This document shows, piece by piece, positions 1-6,398 of a DNA stretch of 14,271 nt. This DNA comes from an uncultured Erythrobacter sp. (GTDB lineage Bacteria > Pseudomonadota > Alphaproteobacteria > Sphingomonadales > Sphingomonadaceae). The stretch's first letter is position 1, and each line of letters begins with the position of its first letter. A program made the position numbers and the translations under genes. Under the pieces are notes generated by a model. The model had not been told where the DNA came from, made no database searches, and saw nothing but the letters and a program-made list of their open reading frames with translations. The stretch covers positions 1 to 14,271 of the forward strand of contig CAMYIQ010000172.1 in NCBI GenBank assembly GCA_947258465.1, given 5' to 3'.

Positions 1-749
1 AGAACGCGTGCGATCCAGCGATGGTCGCACACACGATCGGGAATTCCCGGTCGATCGAGTCGGCTTCGACGAGCCCGCGAATGGACTCGAAGCCGCTTCT
101 TCGATCTCAAATGATCGAGAAAAAGGCTCGGGACCTTGCCAATGCCGCATTGGACCGCCGCGCCATCATCGACGAGGCTGACCACGTTTCGTGCGATTTC
201 GTCACCGATATCGTCGGGGCCGGTACCCCCCGATGCCAGCGCCAGCGGCGCTGTTTCGTCATTGAAAATTGCTGAAAATTCGTCGCGGTGAATGAGGTCG
301 CCATTGATGAGGCGAGGGAGGGCCGGGTTGGCAAGCGCGACGACCCGCCCGGAGGTCTCGAGCGCATCTTGCACGAACTCGGCGGACAGCCCGCAACCGA
401 CATAGCCGCGCGCGTCAGGCATGGTGGTCGGAACGAAGGTGATGTCCGGTGCGAATTGCGCAAGCTGCTGGCCGATGCCGGAATAGGTCGCGATGATCTG
501 ACGATAGGCCGGGAGTTCCGATGCAGGAAAAAAGCCTGCACTTTCCATCGCTCCGGTCAGGACGGGATGGACGAAATCGTTGAGGCCCGCGACGAAGTTC
601 GTCAGCACCGACAAATGCGCCAGGCTGTCTTTATGTCCCTCGAGCCGGTTGCGCAGCGCGAGCGGTTCGCCGGTGGTGCCCGGAAGGAACAGTCGCGTAC
701 TCTCGCGCAGCAGATCGGTCAGCGCGTCAGCCGTCAGGTTCTCGATCAA
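1..749 (-). CDS. Acetyl-CoA hydrolase / 4-hydroxybutyrate CoA-transferase family protein, N-terminal part, apparently frameshifted
   Basis: The gene runs off the left edge. Family members move CoA from acetyl-CoA or a similar donor to a carboxylic acid, or hydrolyse acyl-CoA, in the cytoplasm. The reading frame matches the family N-terminus (TRLFLPGTTGEPLALR, residues 19-34) and the glycine-rich loop VQCGIGKVP (199-207), and is collinear up to LRVHS (220-224). The catalytic glutamate would lie outside the window. From about position 78 leftward this frame becomes arginine-rich and family-unlike, while the next frame reads ESIRGLVEAD and CATIAGSHAF, as the family should. About 23 nt therefore seem to be missing, so this may be a pseudogene or a sequence error. 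I chose the TTG start at 749, four bases after the P450 stop, because family homology begins there. The next in-frame ATG (548) would remove 67 conserved-looking residues. It is probably translationally coupled to the P450. Family call fairly sure; substrate unknown. Confidence 0.8.
   Translation of the reverse strand, partial: MIENLTADALTDLLRESTRLFLPGTTGEPLALRNRLEGHKDSLAHLSVLTNFVAGLNDFVHPVLTGAMESAGFFPASELPAYRQIIATYSGIGQQLAQFAPDITFVPTTMPDARGYVGCGLSAEFVQDALETSGRVVALANPALPRLINGDLIHRDEFSAIFNDETAPLALASGGTGPDDIGDEIARNVVSLVDDGAAVQCGIGKVPSLFLDHLRSKKRLRVHSRARRSRLDRPGIPDRVCDHRWIARV
61..95. repeat. 9-bp perfect inverted repeat flanking the frameshift point
   Basis: CGGCTTCGA (61-69) and its exact reverse complement TCGAAGCCG (87-95) are separated by 17 bases. 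They enclose the place (about 77-90) where the CoA-transferase reading frame changes. A hairpin here could favour deletion by slippage in the cell, or dropout during sequencing. Confidence 0.7.
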
Positions 750-753
750 GATT

Positions 754-1944
754 TCAGCTCGCGTGCGGTTTGAATGATATCGGTAGCTGGCAGAAACCCT
801 GGAGGAATTCTCCGCGAATCCGTTCGCAGCGATCGTGCCGAACTTCGAAATCGCCGACAGAGGCCAGAATTTCCTGGAGCAGGACCTGCCCTTCGAGCCG
901 GGCGAGATGCTGGCCGAGACAGAAGTGCAGGCCCGTGCCGAACGATAGGTTGCGGCGCTGGCGGCGGGTGATGTCGAAGCGGTCGGGTTCGTCGAACTCG
1001 CGCTCGTCGCGGCACGCCGCGGCATATAGGAACAGCACAGACTGCCCCGGGCGCATGGTCTCGCCGTGGAGTTCGACCTCCTGGCATACCCTGCGGCCGA
1101 GCATGTTCGTCGGCTGATCGAAGCGGGCCGCCTCTTCGAAAGCGGCGGCGCAGAGCGTCGGGTCGTCCCTGACCATGCCGAGCTGGTCCGGGTTCGCGGC
1201 GAGGTTGTAGGTCGCGCAAGCCGTCGTCAAGGGCAGTGTGTCGGAACCCGTGATGACCATGGCGAAGATACTGAAGAAAATCTGCTCGTCGGTCAGCCGG
1301 TTGCCGTCGACGTCGGCATTGAGCCAGGTGACGATATGGCTGTGTTCGGCGGGCGGGTCGCGGCGGTACTTCTCGATCAGCCCCATGATGTACTCGCGCG
1401 CCTCGGCAAAGGCTTCGGCGCCTTTGGCGGTGGTGCCGCGCACGCCGGGCTCGCGCAAATAGAACCGGTCGATATAGCTGCGGATGCGCAGGGCTTCCTC
1501 GTATTCCAGACCGATGAACGCGGCGATGAGCTGGAGCGCCGTCCGGCTGGCCAGCCGGTAGACATCGATCTCCCCCGTCGACAGCATGGGTGCGATCTCG
1601 GTCCGAACCACGCCGCGGACATGGTCTTCGATCAGCGCGATCTTGTCCTTCAGATAGGACCGCCCGATGAGCCCCCGGGTACGGCCATGCGCGGGAGGGT
1701 CCATGAACAGGAAGACCTCCGGCTGCGGCGCCTTGGACAGGAACAGCGCATCGGGCGATGTGCCGTGCGTGGCCGTGAAGGCCTTGCGGTCCATGCTGGC
1801 TTTCCAGATATCTTCGAAGCGGGTTAGCGCCCAGCAGTCGAGGTCTTCGATGAAATAGGCGGGCGCCTCTTCCTGCATCCGCTTGTAGGTATCCCACGGA
1901 TGGGACCACAAGCGTTCGTCATAGGGCGAGTAATGGATGGACAT
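754..1944 (-). CDS. Cytochrome P450 monooxygenase
   Basis: A 396-residue soluble bacterial class I-type P450 that should insert one oxygen atom into its substrate using electrons from a ferredoxin. It has no signal peptide or membrane anchor. The I-helix oxygen-activation motif is TGSDT (232-236), the ExxR pair is E271/R274 in EAAR, a PERF-like PDRFD lies at 320-324, and the haem loop FGTGLHFCLG (335-344) carries the iron-ligating Cys342. The ATG at 1944 is supported by AAAGGA about seven bases upstream, and length is normal. It lies 125 bp after the small acyl-CoA dehydrogenase gene and four bases before the CoA-transferase gene, so it belongs to the leftward catabolic operon and probably hydroxylates its substrate or an intermediate. 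No ferredoxin or reductase gene is visible. A proline follows the I-helix threonine where many P450s have a second threonine. The CYP family cannot be assigned by eye. Confidence 0.97.
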   Translation of the reverse strand: MSIHYSPYDERLWSHPWDTYKRMQEEAPAYFIEDLDCWALTRFEDIWKASMDRKAFTATHGTSPDALFLSKAPQPEVFLFMDPPAHGRTRGLIGRSYLKDKIALIEDHVRGVVRTEIAPMLSTGEIDVYRLASRTALQLIAAFIGLEYEEALRIRSYIDRFYLREPGVRGTTAKGAEAFAEAREYIMGLIEKYRRDPPAEHSHIVTWLNADVDGNRLTDEQIFFSIFAMVITGSDTLPLTTACATYNLAANPDQLGMVRDDPTLCAAAFEEAARFDQPTNMLGRRVCQEVELHGETMRPGQSVLFLYAAACRDEREFDEPDRFDITRRQRRNLSFGTGLHFCLGQHLARLEGQVLLQEILASVGDFEVRHDRCERIRGEFLQGFCQLPISFKPHAS

Positions 1945-2011
1945 CGGATGGTCCTTTCATCGTGTCTTGGTGGAAATCGCACCGGCTGCATCGGTCTGGG
2001 CCAGCACCCGG

Positions 2012-2037
2012 CGCCGCGGAGTTCTTGGTTCGCGGCG
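2012..2037. other. Intergenic inverted repeat between acyl-CoA dehydrogenase and P450 genes
   Basis: The 125-bp gap 1945-2069 holds a 7-bp perfect inverted repeat: CGCCGCG (2012-2018) and CGCGGCG (2031-2037) with a 12-base loop. No T-run follows on either strand, so a classical intrinsic terminator is unlikely. It could be an RNA stem between co-transcribed genes or chance in G+C-rich DNA. Confidence 0.3.
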
Positions 2038-2069
2038 GTTCGCCATCGTGGCAATGGCGGGCGAAGGGC

Positions 2070-3098
2070 TCATGAATCCGCGCCCGTGCGCTCGGCCGCC
2101 AGGATCGCATCGTGTCTTGCGGTCAGAAAATGCCAGAGCGGCTCGGGCCGATTGCTCAGAACGGCTCTCGCCATCTCGCGCGCCCAATATGCCTCGTTCC
2201 CGAAGTCGCGCCGCCACTCTTGCGCCCTGAGCGAGAAGTGATGCAGGTCGTATTCGCGCGTGAAACCTATGGCGCCGTGCACCTGATGGGCGATATCGAA
2301 CACCCTGTCCGCAGCTTTGCCCGCACGCCATTTCGCCGCCGCGATCTCGAAAGCCGCGTCTCCCAAGGTCATTGCCTGGCAGGCACTCGCGGCCGCGCAG
2401 GATGCCGCTGCGCTTTCTTCCACTGCGAGGGCGAGCTGGTGCTGGATGGCCTGGAAGGAGGACAGCGATCTGCCGAACTGCTGGCGATCACGGGTATAGT
2501 CGATGGCGAGACCTACCATGGCCTCGACTGCGCCTGCCATCTGGCACGCGCGCATCAACGCGGCCTGGTGGGCATGATTCTGCGGCCCGCTGTCCAGTGG
2601 GCCTTCCGCGATAAGCGCAGCGCCGAGGTCTTGCGAGATCAGTTCTGCTCTTGAAGGTCGCGTGCCATTGCTGGTGGAACCGAACTCCTTGAGATCGACC
2701 AGTCGCCAGCTCTTGTCTCCAAGAACCAGGACCCAATCCAGTATTCCGGCCGCCAGCATCCGTTCGAGCCCCGCCGGACCTGCGGGATCGACCGAATGGA
2801 GGAGAAAACCGCCCATGCCCTCGGGAGATTTGAGCGAGAGCCCGGCGAGCCATGAACGGGCGAGTATTGTCTCGCTCACAGGGATTTCGAGCCGGTGGAT
2901 CGCGCTGGCCTTGAATACCGCCCCCGCGTCTTCCCAGTCGCCACCAAAGCCCCCTGCTTCTTGTGATTGCAGAAGGCCGGGCAGGGCCAGCTCTTCGATC
3001 GCCTGCCAGGCTGCGCGAGGGTCGGCGTTTCGATCCGCCGCCAAATCGGCGAAAAGGCGCTCGACCGTTTCCTTGAGAATGGACCGATGCTCGTTCAT
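2070..3098 (-). CDS. Acyl-CoA dehydrogenase-like subunit (small/beta partner of a heteromeric enzyme)
   Basis: A 342-residue acyl-CoA dehydrogenase-fold protein, shorter than the usual 380-400. The N-terminal helical domain (about 1-90) is recognisable. The middle beta domain (about 95-165) is degenerate and lacks the usual SEP.GSD flavin/substrate motif. The C-terminal domain keeps DRQQFGRSLSSFQAIQH (204-220) and HGAIGFT (274-280), which contact FAD in the family. There is no EGT-type catalytic glutamate near the C-terminus. Its ATG overlaps the stop of the full-featured partner gene by four bases (ATGA at 3098-3095), which implies translational coupling. This pattern matches the alpha2beta2 FadE-type dehydrogenases of actinobacterial steroid catabolism (ChsE1-ChsE2, ChsE4-ChsE5), where one subunit supplies the base and the other completes the FAD site. 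I infer the same arrangement here. The substrate is unknown; bulky or ring-containing acyl-CoAs are typical of such heteromers. Confidence 0.88.
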   Translation of the reverse strand: MNEHRSILKETVERLFADLAADRNADPRAAWQAIEELALPGLLQSQEAGGFGGDWEDAGAVFKASAIHRLEIPVSETILARSWLAGLSLKSPEGMGGFLLHSVDPAGPAGLERMLAAGILDWVLVLGDKSWRLVDLKEFGSTSNGTRPSRAELISQDLGAALIAEGPLDSGPQNHAHQAALMRACQMAGAVEAMVGLAIDYTRDRQQFGRSLSSFQAIQHQLALAVEESAAASCAAASACQAMTLGDAAFEIAAAKWRAGKAADRVFDIAHQVHGAIGFTREYDLHHFSLRAQEWRRDFGNEAYWAREMARAVLSNRPEPLWHFLTARHDAILAAERTGADS

Positions 3099-4243
3099 CG
3101 CAGGCCGAGCTCCCGGGCAATGATTCCGCGCAGGATTTCGCGGGTCCCCCCTCTGAGGGAAAAGCAGGGCGAGTTTGCGACGAGATAGGACAGGACAGGC
3201 TCGATCCCGGCTCCTGCATCCCTAAAGGACGATGCGCGGAATGCTCCCGAGAGATCGCGCGCGATCGATTGCTCGTAGCGTGCGCCCAGGTCCTTCACGA
3301 TCGCGGCTTCGAGCATCGGCGCCTCGCCCCGTTCCAACCGCGACGCGACGGAAAGCGACATCTGCCGTAGAACCCACAGTTCCGCAGCCCATTCGCCCAG
3401 AAGTGCGAGCATCGCATCGTCAGGCTGCTCGTTCAGTGTTTCGCAGGCCAATTCGAGCAGCACATGGCTGCTGAGAAACCGCTCCGGCCCGCTTCGTTCG
3501 AGCGCCAGTTCGGCGGTGACTTGAGCCCAGCCTTGGCCTTCCTCGCCAAGCAGCATCCCGTCGGGCACGAAAACGCTGTCGAAGAAAACTTCGCAGAAAT
3601 GCGCCGCCCCGGTCTGGTCCTCGATCGGCCTGATCGTAACACCCTCGCTCGACAGATCGACCACAAGCTGGCTGAGCCCCTCCCGCGACGATCGCGTGTC
3701 TTGGTGGGTGGTGCGGACCAGGGCGATCATGAATTGAGACTTGTCGGCGAACGTGGTCCAGACCTTGGAGCCGCTGACGGACCAGCCGCCATCCACTTTC
3801 TCCGCGCGGGTCCTGAGCGATGCCAGATCGGAGCCCGAATTTGGCTCGCTCATCCCGATGCAGAAAAACAGCTTCCCCGCCGCGATTTGCGGCACCAATT
3901 CGCGCTTGAGATCGTCGCTGCCGAATTTCAGGATCAGTGCGCCGCTCTGGCGGTCGGCGATCCAGTGGGCGGCAACGGGAGCGCCGGCGGCGAGCATTTC
4001 CTCGACAACGGTGTAGCGTTCCAGCTGGCTTGCCGCCTGTCCGCCGAAAGCCGTCGGCCAGGTCATTCCGATCCAGCCACGTTCGCCCATATCGGCGCTC
4101 AGCGCGTCGTCCCATCCCGACCAGCTTTGTGCGCGGACCTCAGGCGGCAGTTCAGCGACCTTTTCGGCGAGGAAGGCGCGGACATCGGCGCGCAGGGTGC
4201 TTGTATCGCCCGCCGCCCTGATAGGTTCGAATTGCGCATTCAT
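3095..4243 (-). CDS. Acyl-CoA dehydrogenase (large/alpha partner of a heteromeric enzyme)
   Basis: A 382-residue FAD-dependent acyl-CoA dehydrogenase that should introduce an alpha-beta double bond into an acyl-CoA. Visible motifs are AAHWIADRQSG (91-101), GMSEPNSGSDLAS (130-142) at the flavin/substrate site, SGSKVWTT (157-164), and C-terminal LRGGTREILRGIIARELGL (363-381). The classic EGT glutamate is replaced by glycine (GGT at 365-367). The likely catalytic base is Glu249 in LALERSG, the position used by IVD/LCAD-type and ChsE4-like enzymes. The ATG at 4243 has a poor Shine-Dalgarno sequence, but family homology starts shortly after it. The 153-bp gap to the upstream SDR gene is unusually long for this operon, so a separate promoter is possible. 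It overlaps the small-subunit gene by four bases. Family assignment is secure; heteromer formation is inferred from gene layout. Confidence 0.95.
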   Translation of the reverse strand: MNAQFEPIRAAGDTSTLRADVRAFLAEKVAELPPEVRAQSWSGWDDALSADMGERGWIGMTWPTAFGGQAASQLERYTVVEEMLAAGAPVAAHWIADRQSGALILKFGSDDLKRELVPQIAAGKLFFCIGMSEPNSGSDLASLRTRAEKVDGGWSVSGSKVWTTFADKSQFMIALVRTTHQDTRSSREGLSQLVVDLSSEGVTIRPIEDQTGAAHFCEVFFDSVFVPDGMLLGEEGQGWAQVTAELALERSGPERFLSSHVLLELACETLNEQPDDAMLALLGEWAAELWVLRQMSLSVASRLERGEAPMLEAAIVKDLGARYEQSIARDLSGAFRASSFRDAGAGIEPVLSYLVANSPCFSLRGGTREILRGIIARELGLR

Positions 4244-4271
4244 CGGGCGATAGCGCCTGAGGTGATCGTGT

Positions 4272-4334
4272 CCGGGCTATTCCCGGTCCGCTGGTTCGGA
4301 GATGTATGTGCCATGCCCGATTGCCTAGCGGGCA
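4272..4334. other. Intergenic stem-loops between SDR and acyl-CoA dehydrogenase genes
   Basis: The gap 4244-4396 contains two short perfect inverted repeats: CCGGG (4272-4276) with CCCGG (4282-4286), and TGCCCG (4314-4319) with CGGGCA (4329-4334) around a 9-base loop. No T-tract follows. They could form a weak processing or attenuation structure within the operon, or be chance. I see no clear promoter or small ORF here. Confidence 0.3.
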
Positions 4335-4396
4335 CCCCAGTCACCAACATCTCGCATTAGGCTCACTTGTCCGGCAGGGCGATCGCGGCAGCACGA

Positions 4397-5170
4397 TCAG
4401 GTCGCGATATGGAAGCCGCCATCGACCGACAGATGCTGTCCGGTGACGTAGCTCGCGGCGTCCGTCAGAAAGAACCAGGTGGCCGGCGATACTTCCTCGG
4501 GATCGGCGAAGCGACCCAGCGGAATCTGCGCCAGATAGCGTTCGCGAAAGCGCTCGTTGCGGATCGTTTCGGTCATCGGCGTTTCCACCACGCCGTAGCA
4601 AATACTGTTCACCGTGATCCCGTGACGCGCCCATTCGCGCGCCGCGCTCATCGTCAGTCCCAGTACGCCCGATTTCGCGGCCCCGTAATTGATCTGACCG
4701 ATGGTGCCACGGCGACCGGCGTCGGAGGAAATGTTGACGATCCGTCCGGGCGACTGCACGCCGCGCTGCGCCTTCTCGATCAGCGCCCGGCCCACGGCGC
4801 GAAGGCACAGGAATGCGCCTGTCAGGTTGACGTCTATCACTTTCTGCCAGGTCTTCAGCGACATCTCGTGTGCCAGCGCCGCGCGGACCACGCCGGCATT
4901 GTTGATGAGCCCGTCGAGATCGCCGAACCGGTCGATCGTCCCGGCGACCAATTCGTCGACTTCCGATTCGACAGCCACATTGCTGGCAAAGCAGGCGAGG
5001 TTGGGGCTGTCGATTTCCTCGCGCGCCTGCTCGAGCGCTTCGGCATTGATGTCTACCAAGGCGATGTTGGCCCCGCGCGCGAGCCCGAATTCGGCAAGGG
5101 CACGGCCCACACCCTGGGCGCCGCCGGTCACGATAATCGTACGGCCTTCGAGGCCGAAAGCGTCGGTCAT
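4397..5170 (-). CDS. Short-chain dehydrogenase/reductase (SDR family, probably NAD-dependent)
   Basis: A 257-residue classical SDR that interconverts an alcohol and a ketone with a nicotinamide cofactor. The cofactor motif TGGAQGVG is at residues 15-22. Asp40 at the end of beta strand 2 (ALVD) favours NAD(H) over NADP(H). NNAG is at 90-93, and the catalytic Ser148/149, Tyr162 and Lys166 lie in NISSDAG and YGAAK. The C-terminus ends in the typical YVTGQHLSVDGG. Length is normal. The ATG at 5170 is preceded by GGAGAAG (5175-5181 on the opposite strand), a good ribosome-binding site. It starts 28 bp after the thiolase stop, in the same operon. By context it is likely a 3-hydroxyacyl-CoA dehydrogenase or a hydroxysteroid-like alcohol dehydrogenase feeding the thiolase. 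The sequence alone does not separate these roles. Confidence 0.95.
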   Translation of the reverse strand: MTDAFGLEGRTIIVTGGAQGVGRALAEFGLARGANIALVDINAEALEQAREEIDSPNLACFASNVAVESEVDELVAGTIDRFGDLDGLINNAGVVRAALAHEMSLKTWQKVIDVNLTGAFLCLRAVGRALIEKAQRGVQSPGRIVNISSDAGRRGTIGQINYGAAKSGVLGLTMSAAREWARHGITVNSICYGVVETPMTETIRNERFRERYLAQIPLGRFADPEEVSPATWFFLTDAASYVTGQHLSVDGGFHIAT

Positions 5171-5198
5171 AGTTCTTCTCCGGATAGGGGGATGAAGG

Positions 5199-6398
5199 TC
5201 AGCAGGTGCCGATTACGGAAATGCTGCAGACATTCTTGTTCGGGAAACCACCGAGATTGTGCGTCAGTCCCAGCTTCGGTGTGTCCAGTTGCCGGTCGCC
5301 CGCCTGGCCGCGCAGTTGGAGATAAAGCTCGTAGACCATGCGCAGACCGGTGGCTCCGATCGGATGGCCGAAGCACTTGAGACCGCCATCCAGATTGCAG
5401 GGCACTTCCCCATCGGCATCGTAGGTGCCCGCCAGGACGTCGCGCCAGCCTTCGCCGGGCTTGGACAGTCCGAGATCTTCCATCGTCACCAGTTCGGTTA
5501 CCGAGAAGCAGTCGTGCACTTCGATGAGGTCGAGTTCCTCGCGAGGGTTCGTAATCCCCGCCTCGCGATAGGCGCGCTGTGATGCCAGGCGTGTCGTCAG
5601 AGCGTAGCTGCCATCCCATCCGTCGAACCCGATTTCGGAGCCATTGCTGAGCGCGAGCTGCATCGACTTGACCGTTACCATCGGCCCTTCGCCGACCAGC
5701 TTTTCGGCAATGGCCGGAGTGGTCACGATCGCGCAGGCCGAACCGTCGCTCACTCCGCAGCAATCGAACAAGCCAAGCGGATAGGCGATCATCGGCGCGT
5801 TGAGGATTTTGTCCTTGTCCACCCGCTTGCGCAGATGCGCCTTGGGGTTCTTGGCGCCGTTCTCGTGGCTCTTCCACGAAACATGCGCCATCGCCTCCTT
5901 GAGCTGGTCCATGTCGATGCCATGCGCCTCGACATAGGAACTGGCGAACTGGGCGAAACTGCCCGGCGCAGTGACACTGGGGAACCAGAGATCCTCGAAC
6001 GTGCCCTTGGTCCTCTCGGGCAGCCCGCCATAGCCGGTGTCCTTGAGCTTCTCGACACCGAGCGCCAGGGCCACATCATAAGCGCCGGACGCCACACCAT
6101 AGACTGCGCCGCGCAGGGCTTCGGTGCCCGTGGCGCACATATTCTCGACGCGCGTCGCGGCGATATTGGGAAGGCGCAGGGCGGTGGAAAGCGAAAGGGC
6201 CGACTTGCCCGGTCCCTGATCGTCGGAGGACAGGCCGAACCAGGCCGCTTCGATGCGATCGCGCTCGATATTGGCGTCTGCCAGCGCTTCTTCGAATGCC
6301 TCGACCATCAGGTCTTCGGTGCTGCAATCCCAGCGTTCGCCGAAGCGCGTGCAGCCCATTCCGACGATGGCGACCTTGTCGCGAATACCTTCAGCCAT
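5199..6398 (-). CDS. Thiolase-family protein (SCP2-type acetyl-CoA acetyltransferase / lipid-transfer-like thiolase)
   Basis: A 399-residue thiolase-fold enzyme, probably cleaving a 3-oxoacyl-CoA with free CoA. The nucleophile position is Cys88 in VENMCATGTEALRG. His295 lies in VHDCFS, and Cys342/His345 lie in KCFGHPIGATG. NLGGFPNKNVCS closes the C-terminus. These intact residues argue for true thiolase chemistry rather than the Ltp2-type retro-aldolases of steroid catabolism, which as I recall carry tyrosines in the active site instead. The ATG at 6398 lies eight bases inside the end of the HMGCS-like/DUF35 gene, with GGAACG upstream, so translation is probably coupled and the two proteins probably act together. 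The SDR gene follows 28 bp downstream. The subfamily resembles sterol-carrier-protein-X thiolases common in sphingomonads and mycobacteria. Substrate unknown. Confidence 0.93.
   Translation of the reverse strand: MAEGIRDKVAIVGMGCTRFGERWDCSTEDLMVEAFEEALADANIERDRIEAAWFGLSSDDQGPGKSALSLSTALRLPNIAATRVENMCATGTEALRGAVYGVASGAYDVALALGVEKLKDTGYGGLPERTKGTFEDLWFPSVTAPGSFAQFASSYVEAHGIDMDQLKEAMAHVSWKSHENGAKNPKAHLRKRVDKDKILNAPMIAYPLGLFDCCGVSDGSACAIVTTPAIAEKLVGEGPMVTVKSMQLALSNGSEIGFDGWDGSYALTTRLASQRAYREAGITNPREELDLIEVHDCFSVTELVTMEDLGLSKPGEGWRDVLAGTYDADGEVPCNLDGGLKCFGHPIGATGLRMVYELYLQLRGQAGDRQLDTPKLGLTHNLGGFPNKNVCSISVIGTC

Noticed and set aside
61..95. Programmed ribosomal frameshift signal in the CoA-transferase gene
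   Set aside because: No slippery heptamer is evident, and the join would also skip about eight conserved residues, which points to deletion or sequence error rather than recoding.
288..773. 161-residue plus-strand frame at the left edge
   Set aside because: Antisense to the CoA-transferase-family gene, whose conserved motifs are readable on the minus strand.
1066..1827. 253-residue plus-strand frame opposite the P450
   Set aside because: Antisense shadow. Its composition is that of reverse-complemented P450 coding sequence.
746..1909. 387-residue minus-strand frame overlapping almost all of the P450 gene
   Set aside because: It is Arg/Pro-rich with no family resemblance and lies in a different frame of a clear P450. 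Long open shadow frames are expected in high-G+C coding DNA.
3464..4360. 298-residue plus-strand frame opposite the large acyl-CoA dehydrogenase subunit
   Set aside because: Antisense shadow with no motif; it mirrors codon structure of the true gene.
4367..5380. 337-residue plus-strand frame opposite the SDR gene
   Set aside because: Antisense shadow. The minus strand carries the complete SDR motif set and a good ribosome-binding site.
5199..6398. Thiolase-like protein as an Ltp2-type steroid retro-aldolase partnered with DUF35
   Set aside because: The active-site Cys88 and both histidine motifs are intact. Ltp2-type aldolases are, as I recall, tyrosine-substituted at these places.
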